Shown here in pieces: positions 56,163 through 64,000 of a stretch of DNA of 64,000 bases. This DNA is from Ditylenchus dipsaci (lineage: Eukaryota; Nematoda; Chromadorea; Rhabditida; Anguinidae): contig SADC01000580.1 in NCBI GenBank assembly GCA_004194705.1, forward strand, positions 62,001 through 126,000. Reading direction: 5' to 3'. Position 1 is the first letter of the stretch; each line of letters begins with the position of its first letter. The position numbers and the translations under genes were made by a program. Under the pieces are notes generated by a model that saw only the letters and a list, made by a program, of their open reading frames with translations, was not told the origin of the DNA and made no database searches.

Positions 56163-59100
56163 TTACTGATTTTTTGCGATTTTCAAATTCCATAATAAAG
56201 TTCGCAAAATTGCACCATACTCTTACTAAAATCAATCATAACTTTATTTCTCAGAAGTACTACAGTTGTATCATTTTTCAGATCGATAAAACAGAACTGT
56301 CCTCCATAACCCATTTGCACTATCACAAATTCCTAAAATAAATTAGTTGAATAGTGCAAGATGATCAAACCCACAAAAGACCTAAACAAGCTCTTTTCAA
56401 TTGCGCATTATCCAATTTAAAAAATTTCTTGCTCTCAAACCAAAAATGCTTTTTGGAACATTTAGAGGTGAAAATTTTAATACTCTTTGCTGTCATATTT
56501 TCGCTTTAGGCTTAGGTGTCTTCTCAGTTGTTTCTTTTTTGGACTTCGGTGGAGGCAACTTTTTAAAGCGGTTTCACTGAAGACTTGAAAAATATCAGAA
56601 TAGAGAAAATAGCATAAACCAAAAAGAGCCAGATTCTTTTTTACTATAATCTGAAAAAAGAACAAAAGAAAGGATCATTGAGGTCAGAGCAAAAGAAATT
56701 TTGAAATTGAAGCAAGCCTGTCCGTGGACCGCAAAACGGGTTAAAGCTGTCCCTTGGTTTTCTCCGAATTTTCGCAGACTAATAAAAAATGTTTCTATCA
56801 TCTAATAGCAAAGATATCAGGCTTCAAAATAATATTTTTCGAGCCGAGGTTCAAAAAAATGTCAACGCCACTATTGGGTGAAAAAAACTGTTTTTTCAGC
56901 TAAAATCGGTTAGTAGCATTCCATTCTCCTTAAACCTCGGCTCAAAAATATTATTTTATACTTTGTCCGAACTCAGAAGCTAACTTTGATACTTGAAAAA
57001 ATACTTGGAAGGTCTGTTTGACTGTTTAAAAAGTACGTACCTCTTCATCTAAACGATCAGGCAAATAGACGAAACCATGCCCTCTATCAAAAGTAAAATC
57101 TATCAAAAGATCGCTGGTTTTTTCTGTAGGATGCTTGCACATTTCTTTAACTTCGTTGGTAATTAGTTTGCTCTAAAATTTAAAAATAAAATTTTAGTGG
57201 TCGAAAAGTCGGCATACCTTAAAGAAATATTGAGCTGCTTGAGCTAGACCTCGAGCCGTTCCTACTCCAGTAGAAGCACAGTTTTGGAGTGATATGACAT
57301 CTGGGTTATTATAAGTGTTTTTGCCGTTCTAAACATAGACGTGGAAGATTATTTTTACAGTACCAAAAAACAGACCGAAACTTCAAAAAACTCAATGGAA
57401 GTTATAGCCAAATTCATCAATCCTTTGCCTTTTGGATCCAAATATTTTGCAGTAGCAAATTGAAGCGTCTGAATTGGTTTTTTGACAGTGTATCGTAAAG
57501 TTTCCATCAGCGTTGGAATGATGGTTGGAGCAGCCAGATAAAACTTTTCTTTTGGTAAACCAATATAAAACTGTTCTCCATCTAAATAGTTTTGACTTGA
57601 CACGAGAAGTTCTGGCTGTAAGATTAGCTCATTCTGGTGCAAAATTTCACGGAGAATCCGAATCAGTCTTGGCCAATCAGCCGGCTTTGTCAACTGGTTA
57701 ATAAACGGATGGGCGAACGATTGATCAACTTCATCAACGGGGTCATTAACCAGAAATCGACCAACCGGTTGATGGTGGTGTGTTGATTACCGAAAATTTC
57801 ATCGACCGCTTGATCAAAAGGTGGTAATGAACCAAAATTTTGACCAAAATCAATACCTTTTTATCAGGCTTCAAACACTCCCCCCTCCCCCGCGGTTGAC
57901 CATTCGATCGACCGGTTGATTAGCCAAAGACCAATCAACCGATTGATGGTAGATGTGGCTTTCCTGTTCTTCGGAGAACCAACTTATGATAACTGTATAT
58001 AATAACTATATATTAGCTCGCGTGTGACCAGCCTGCCAGGACCTACCCTCGCGGCCACGATGCTTGATGCACCGCATCTCAAAACTCTCTTAAACTCTAA
58101 AAACAAATTTTTTAACAAGCAATACTTATTTATTCATATAATCAGCAAAAACTAGCATCCACTTTAATTGGCTTAAAATTAATTAACAAAATCGGCTCTC
58201 CGCTTACGCCACTCTCCTGACGCACCCGCCTACTTACCTGCTCACCATTCTCCTGGCACGCTTACCCACTCTTCTGACTCGCAGACCTGCCTTGGGACGC
58301 ACACCTTCGCCTCTGTCAAGGTACAAAAAGATGATTGGAGATTTTTATGTTCACAATAACTTCAACAAAAATCAACAATCAATTAACGGTTAACTGCAGC
58401 AAAAGACCCTGAAAACTTTAAATTTCAAAAAATTTACTAAAGATACTGAAATGGTGAATTTTTACACACGTACTCATTTAGGGCTACAAAATAATCACAT
58501 ATTGTGAGAATATCATCAACGAAACACGCTAAACTATCGCTCGCAAAGATGCCTTTGAAAATCTCAAAACTCTGTGCAGCACCACCCACTCACTCTCCAG
58601 GCACCCTTACCTTTTCTCCAGGTGCTGCTATCCACTCTCCTGGCACACTTACTCAATATCCTGGTGGCCCTAAAAACTATTCAGGTACCCCTGCTATCCA
58701 ATCTCCAAGTACCCCTACTCACTCTTCAAGTACTGTCACCTACTCTCCAGGTACCCCTACTCACTCTCCTGGCACACTTACTCAATATCCTGGTACCCCC
58801 ACCACCTCTCCGGGCATACCTACCCACTCTCCTTACTCGCTTATCCACTCTCCTAGTACCCCCACCAACTTTCCTGGTACCCCACCTAATATCCTGGCAC
58901 TTCTACCCACTCCTTCAGTAGCCTTAATTATAAACAAATTACTTACTTACTTTCTAACATACCTATAGACAAAAAATGAAACACAATCAAAAAACAACTC
59001 GCTAATTACAGCTAAAAAACTTTCACTTCAAGACAAAAAACAAAAAAATCAAGCCACAAATCTAAATTCCCTGTAAATGACCACCTTCATACTTTTCGCC

Positions 59101-62031
59101 ACGCCCCATTTTAAGCTCGTCTTTTCTGGGCAATCTTTTTTTTAAACGAAAGCTGAGATTCAGCGCTACAAAATGTGATGCTCGCCTCGGCCGTCTCACC
59201 TCATGTAAAAGTCTTTTAATTTTTTTTATAATATTTTTTTATAAAAACAAACGTTGGATATTTGGCTGTACTTCTTCCAGATAAAATTGAGATATAGTTC
59301 GTTTTTTCTCGTCCACTCTTCGGACCAGTTGATCTAATATAAAGCCAATAGTCGAGGCATGATATCCACATCTTTTAATGCCCAATTCCCAGTAAGGTAC
59401 AGAGTCCTCAATTATTTTAGATACTAAATCTAGATTTTTTGCTTCTTCTATTGTAAATTGTCCAGCGCTAAAGGCAATAAGGCCTGCCTGAAAAAGATTT
59501 TTGTATTGATAAATTACTTGAAAATCTATTTTCACAATAAATTACAAATCAAAGCTTGAGAACTACTAGGCCAGAAAAACCGTATTCTAGTTTAGAACTG
59601 CAAACCTTGTGATTGACCAAATCCTCTACTGTCAAGATGTCTTTGCCGTGTTTTCCGAACTCAGGCCAATGCTTGACCACCAAATCTTGGTAGGCAAGAC
59701 GACCTTGGGAAACTAGACTAGCAACCACAAGACTTCCAAATATTTTTGTGGCTGAATAAGCACGTGACATGGTGTCTTCTTTCCATAACTGATTACAGCT
59801 TCTTAAAGGACCTCAGTTATTCATAACAATAAGAATTACGCGAATTCTTTTTTACACCGAAAATGTTTTTTCGAATTATCTATTGTTAGCATACGGACAT
59901 AAAAATCAATAAATTAGATAAGTCAACTTACAAGGGAGGGCTTCTGACTATGACCTGGCAGAACTTCAATGAAATCTTTTTTTCTGCATATCTGTTAAAG
60001 TGTGCTTAAGTTCCTGACAAATCTGGTTTCCCAGATTGGTAGGCCTACAAAGTGTGGTACAAGGGTCACTCAAAGTTCTAAAAACACCTCGATATCCATA
60101 TCATGGTTAAACATAACTCACGGTGGCCATGGGTCATTCCTAAAATTTTCGGTAGCTTATAGAGGTGGTGAACCAAATTTACACGGGATTCGGGCACACT
60201 CTGCAGGAATACCCGCATAAAAAAATTGTCAAAAGAAACCCTCGTCACAGTCAGGATCCCTCTCTTGTTAGTAGCTCAATGTTTCAGCGACGAAGCGTGA
60301 TGATCATCGCTCTGAGTTTCGATTCCCTTGTCTGCTCTGCTATTTTCGATCATTTCTTGTTATCATATTATTACTAAAAAAGCAAAACCCCATATAACGT
60401 TCATCTTTTTGAAAAATAGGATGAGAAATAATATTTAAAAAACTGACAAAAGACTTCAACAATAAGGCAAAAAGTGTCCGACCCTAGGAGGGAACGAACT
60501 TTTTGGATGAGCGCTATATAGAGCTTTGACTGTATGGCCCCTTAAAGAGGCATACCAGCGCGTTACACTGCAATTAAGGCAGACACCAGCAATTTATTTT
60601 TCTCTTGACTTTTTTCTACAAGCGTTCTACCTGATACGATGAAAGTTTTCTGCCTACTTTTAGAAAAAAAATGTTAAGGTCATAAATATCAGATTTGAGT
60701 TGAAACAAGTGAAAAGCATGGATAATTTTTGAAAAATTGTTAGTCTTCGCCTGAATTTGCAGTGTAATGCCGTTGTATGCCCATTTAAAGTGAAACCTTT
60801 TTATTGAAAAATTAATATGTGAAAATTGTTTTTACTTGTCAGCATAACCACCCCACAAATCTACCACCAGTTCATCCTTGTGGTAGACTGCCAAAGCGAG
60901 TCCTTCTTCATTTTCCAATATTTTACTGCAAACAATTATATTGATTGATATAGCTTTTGACTATAATTAATATAATTATTATTATTAGGATTATTTTATT
61001 TATAATTAAAATTTAAAGAATAAAACTCCGAAAAAATGTTTTAAATACCGTATTTTCTCTAATAGCTCACCCGGGTAAGTTATTTTTCAACCTCCCTCCG
61101 GGGGGGGGGGGGGGTTGGGGGACGGGGAGGGAGGGGAGGTGAGTTATTAGAAAGGAGTTAGTCGCCGGATTTTTTTACCAAAGCAGACCCTACCAAAATT
61201 TTTTTCATGCTCCTCGTTTTGAACCACTAACCCCTCATCTACTCTGCTTCCAAATAATCGGAAAAATTGGTTTATCTCCCTCTCCCTTGAAATGCTTGTT
61301 TTCTTCCTCTCACTTCACATTGGCTTCTTCACTGGCAGTGACTTGTTTCACCGGATATCGCGCTTCCGTCAGGTCAAATTAAAGTTCCGGAATCATCTCA
61401 TTTTCTTGAAAGCGATATGATCATTTGCCAATTCAAAAACTTTTTCCTAATAAATAAATTTCTTTACGGATTTTTCAACTTGCTTTCTAACAAAACAAGG
61501 ACTGGAATTCAGTTTCAAATATGGGTTTTCAAAAGTAACATAAGGTCATCCATATCAGATTTAACACAAAACGAGTGAAAACAGGCTCGTTTTTTTTAAT
61601 ATTGCTGTTCCTCGCCTTGATTTTCACTGTAACGAGCTGGTGTACCCCTTCAAAGCAATAAAAAAGCCCACCTTCGCATTTTTCTCATCAAAATTTTATT
61701 GTAATGAATAACAAGGACTACTCTAATGAGGTGGGGTGAGTTATTAGAGAGGGGTGGGCTATTTTTGGCTCAGTGCTCAGAGGGGTGAATTATTAGGAAG
61801 GGGTGAATTAATAGAGACGGGTGAGCTATTAGAGAGAATACGGTAACCTTCTTTACAAAATTACCTAAAAGACTGCTTCATAGGTTGAAATTTCGAGGTG
61901 ACATTTCCTTTAACTAAATTTGCTGAAGATACTTCCTTTGGCACATTTGAAATAAATTTCCAAATCAGAAGTCCAATAAATATTGTTGTAGCGAAATATA
62001 GTAAGAGAATCATCAATGCTTGAAGGACCAT
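56163..62031 (-). CDS. LACT-type serine beta-lactamase-like protein, copy C (best preserved)
   Basis: Eight exons: 61865-62031, 60836-60925, 59606-59801, 59253-59487, 57382-57581, 57218-57328, 57041-57172, 56163-56332. All phases join with canonical GT-AG. The product is about 433 residues, the usual LACT length. It starts MVLQALMILLLYFATTIFIG (signal anchor). Then come LALAVYHKDELVVDLWGG, the SxxK motif in AYSATK (nucleophile Ser and general-base Lys), GKHGKDILTVEDLVNHK, YHASTIGFILDQLVRRVD (second-site Tyr), GEQFYIGLPKEKFYLA, NCASTGVGTARGLAQ, DRGHGFVYLP and VQMGYGGQFCFIDLKND. The catalytic machinery looks intact. The only lesion is one missing T in the last exon, which moves the stop from 56,163 to 56,183. 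Substrate is unknown; membrane-tethered hydrolase or structural homologue is the reasonable range. Confidence 0.9.
57690..57960. repeat. Palindromic degenerate repeat of CAACCGGTTGAT units
   Basis: Variants of GATCAACCGGTTGATNNTGG recur about eight times in both orientations, for example CGACCGGTTGATTAGCC and CAATCAACCGATTGATGG. It lies in intron 4 of LACT-C. Confidence 0.6.
58196..58915. repeat. 21-bp minisatellite (CACTCTCCTGGCACACTTACT)
   Basis: About twenty units are dense between 58,585 and 58,915, with scattered relatives from 58,196. The unit is 7 codons long and the plus strand stays open over 58,504-58,968, reading repeats of THSPGTP and TQYPGTP. It lies in LACT-C intron 4 in antisense orientation. 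With no promoter, family match or splice context I call it a repeat. Confidence 0.75.
60262..60330 (+). pseudogene. tRNA-like sequence
   Basis: TAGTAGCTCAATG (A-box-like) is followed 40 bases later by GTTTCGATTCCC (near-consensus B box). Arm pairing is imperfect. It lies in LACT-C intron 2. Confidence 0.35.
60378..60534. mobile_element. Degenerate pogo-like MITE
   Basis: The right end is CTATATAGAGCTTTGACTG with TA. The left side has AAACCCCATATAACGTTCAT and the body has GTCCGACCCTAGGAGGGAAC, as in sister copies. The left CAGTC is lost. Confidence 0.55.
61048..61843. mobile_element. Large CCGTAT-family MITE, private word AGCTCACCC
   Basis: The left end is CCGTATTTTCTCTAATAGCT, then CACCCGGGTAAGTTATTTTT. 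The right end is GGTGAATTAATAGAGACGG, then GTGAGCTATTAGAGAG and AATACGG. The word recurs several more times on the right side (GGTGAGTTATTAGA near 61,138 and 61,735). The body of about 600 bp includes unrelated inserted sequence. It lies in LACT-C intron 1, 21 bp from exon 1. Confidence 0.75.
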
Positions 62032-62212
62032 ACTTGTTGATGCAAATGAGAATTGACAAATTCAAATGCGCGCGGGACACTTTTATTTCGTCTCTCACTG
62101 TACTCTTTAGACTCGCTCGAAATAACTCCAAAGAGTAGAGTGCGAGACCAAAGAGAACTGTCCCGCGCGAATTTGAATTTGTCAAATTCTCATTTGCATC
62201 AACAAGTATGGT
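62027..62212. repeat. Fold-back element with ACTCTTT core (copy 2), abutting LACT-C start codon
   Basis: ACCATACTTGTTGATGCAAA at the left returns inverted at the right end. The inner CGTCTCTCACTGTACTCTTT and complement match the copy at 43,831. The arms are about 80 bp. The ATG of LACT-C lies within the left terminus. Confidence 0.7.
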
Positions 62213-62282
62213 GATTTAAAATTTTTTTTGAAAAAATCGACAATGAAGTAGTTATTAAATTTTTTTGACGCTGCACTATAGG

Positions 62283-62480
62283 AGGACATTTTATTTGCAT
62301 TAATTCCCCTGTTGATTATTTGTGATTTTTAGGCCTATGCAAGGGTCGGCCAGCGTATGCTATTCAATACTCAACCATGACTTGAAAAAATGTGTTCACG
62401 CCCGTCTCAACATACGTTGGCCAACACTCGCCTAACACGTGTAAGCCTTGCAAATTGAAAGGGGAGGAGGGACCAAGCAA
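62283..62480. repeat. Fold-back repeat related to the GACGGACTC family (copy 4)
   Basis: GGCCAGCGTATGCTATTCAA and CCCGTCTCAACATACGTTGG form the core arms. The inner CAAACATGAG palindrome has diverged. Confidence 0.5.
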
Positions 62481-62713
62481 AAAGACTCTTTTCCTCTAGT
62501 ATAGGGCCGAAATTTTTATTTCTTTATAAAAAAAATATTTTTAATGCAAAAAATGATCGCGTTTTCCAAAAATAGGGGGGCTTTAAATGGGCTTTAAAAA
62601 AAATTATGGACTGTTCTAAATTACAAAAAAGGTCTTTTAAATATAGCATTATGTGTTTGATTTTGGCATTGTGTTTCTGATCAGTTTTATTAGAAAATTT
62701 TCTAGTTGAGTTA

Positions 62714-62871
62714 CCGTATTTCCTCTAATAGAAGCCCATGCTCTAATAGAAGCCCACCCCCCTATTTTTTTACTAAGGTTTCGGAGTTAAGGTCATTTTT
62801 GATTGAGAATTTCAAGATTTTTGAGAGGTTGAAAAATAGAACCCCATGGGCTTCTATTAGAGGAAATACGG
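62714..62871. mobile_element. CCGTAT-family MITE, private word AGAAGCCCA
   Basis: The ends are CCGTATTTCCTCTAATAGAA and CTTCTATTAGAGGAAATACGG, with TA flanks. AGAAGCCCA occurs twice at the left (GAAGCCCATGCTCTAATAG, GAAGCCCACCC) and inverted at the right (CATGGGCTTCTATTAG). Confidence 0.85.
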
Positions 62872-63264
62872 TAATTATCAACATATCCAGTGTATTTAAA
62901 TGAAAGAAATCACTGCCAATGACCGGTTAGGCAAAAAAGAGCGCATAAAATGTAAGTTGCACTTTTTTATTCAAGTTTGCTTGTGAAATGTAAATGGGAA
63001 TAAGCACCGTTTCCCCACTAATAAGGCGGCTCTTCGACTTTGAAGGCCTTCATTTCAGCCCAGAGTAAATATTTTGGTCTGGAGTACACTATTTGGCCAG
63101 AGCCAAAACTGCATTTTTTCAGGTGGTAACCACTTTTAGCCCTGAAACAAAAGAAAAGGCGGAAAGTCGAATTTTGTTTTTGTTTGCCCTGGTTCCCCTG
63201 TGCTTTTTGGTGATTTTTTGCCTGGTCTCCGACACTGGAGGTTCGCAAAAAGAGCTTCTTTCAT

Positions 63265-63412
63265 GCATTTTTATCAAGAGTCTTGCTCAGAATTATGTCT
63301 GAGGTAATTTTATGTGTGTATCTCCAACTCTTGGGGAGGGGGAGCAGGGGCTTGGGGGCTTGGAGTTGAGATGCGCACACCCACATATCTTAGACACAAA
63401 TCACTCGAAAGT
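63265..63412. mobile_element. GC-core fold-back element (copy 8), truncated
   Basis: AGAATTATGTCTGAGGTAAT, the loop GCAGGGGCTTGGGGGC, GAGTTGAGATGCGCACACCC and CACTCGAAAGTGAC are present; the second hairpin is missing. Flanking CAGAGCCAAAACTGC (63,100) and GTTTTGGCTCTGACC (63,452) form an outer inverted pair. Confidence 0.65.
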
Positions 63413-64000
63413 GACAGCGCCTAAAAAGCGATCACCCCTTGAAAAACACAGTTTTGGCTCTGACCAAAACTGCGTTACTACACCCTATTTTGATAACTGT
63501 TAGGCTTCGGTGATGCCTGGCTTCTAGTCTGCAACGACTAATTATTTGTGTCTTTTAGAGATGACATTTACTAATTCAGTAATATGCTTAACACGGTGGT
63601 TTTAAAATTTAGAGCATTTTTTCAAGCATGGTCAAAGTTTGATTTAGAGTTTAGCGCTTTAACGAAATCTTTCCACCATTTTATAACGCAAGAGCTACAA
63701 AATATATGTTGCAAAATGACTTTTAAAAATCTGAGTCTTGATATATGCCTTTTACCAAAATGCAAGTTTTTCCAACTTTTTCAGATTTTGGTCTTTTTCC
63801 AAGAAATTGATTTTATGTAAAAATCCATATCTAAACATTCAGATTTTCAAAAGTCATTATGTGACCTGGATTTTTTAAATTATTGAGCTGCGCTACAACA
63901 TGAGGAAAATATGTTGTTAATGCTTAAAATTACCCTCTTAATTTTGAAACCATCCTGTAGTAAAAGTAAGGACTTCTTAATGCATTCAGGGGGCCCTCTA

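Larger units (their letters stand above)
62213..64000. other. Region upstream of LACT-C
   Basis: No gene is supported. It contains a fold-back copy at 62,283, a CCGTAT MITE at 62,714 and a GC-core fold-back at 63,265. From 63,500 to the end I see only low-complexity AT-rich sequence with short open frames. Confidence 0.45.

Noticed and set aside
56477..56665. Small Lys/Pro-rich coding segment (PPPKSKKETTEKTPKPKAKI) in LACT-C intron 7
   Set aside because: The peptide is suggestive, but the frame is broken upstream and no acceptor gives a compatible phase with LACT-C exon 7.

Overview
This is about 64 kb of AT-rich, intron-containing animal DNA. The three multi-exon gene types (a fibrinogen-domain membrane protein, an aquaglyceroporin and serine beta-lactamase-like LACT proteins) are metazoan in character, and expanded LACT families are best known from nematodes. 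I cannot name the species. Every gene I can support is on the minus strand. Exons are short; introns run from 30-60 nt up to about 9 kb, and the long ones are filled with repeats.

Layout. 2,154-6,935: a type II single-pass membrane protein ending in a fibrinogen-related domain (8 exons). 12,772-22,183: an aquaglyceroporin with both NPA motifs (NPA and NPARD), a probable long N-terminal cytoplasmic extension and an optional long C-terminal tail. 24,349-30,897, 37,063-53,931 and 56,163-62,031: three tandem paralogues (called A, B and C here) of a membrane-anchored LACT-type (class C beta-lactamase fold, peptidase S12-like) protein, each with the same eight-exon structure. Two unassigned exons (30,101-30,531) lie inside intron 1 of copy A. 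I see no link between the three gene types beyond neighbourhood and shared strand; the three LACT copies are a tandem duplication.

Most of the remaining sequence is mobile or fold-back DNA: a 5'-truncated LINE, a Mutator-like (MULE) transposase remnant abutting the LACT-B stop codon, a Tc1/mariner-like remnant with ~200-bp terminal inverted repeats, a pogo/Tigger MITE that still encodes a CENP-B-type helix-turn-helix, several more CAGTC-ended pogo-like MITEs, about 15 copies of a TA-flanked CCGTAT-ended MITE, eight copies of a fold-back element with a GC-rich hairpin core, many long palindromes, tRNA-derived inverted pairs and minisatellites. Several are nested, most strikingly a ~5.4-kb inverted-repeat composite in LACT-B intron 1.

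Two general observations. First, in both TA-target MITE families each copy carries its own private 7-13-base word, repeated several times inside that copy in matching orientations but different from copy to copy, on an otherwise shared body. Second, nearly all gene copies carry single-base lesions, mostly in homopolymers; they restore exact exon phases when one base is allowed, which points to long-read consensus errors as much as to pseudogenes.
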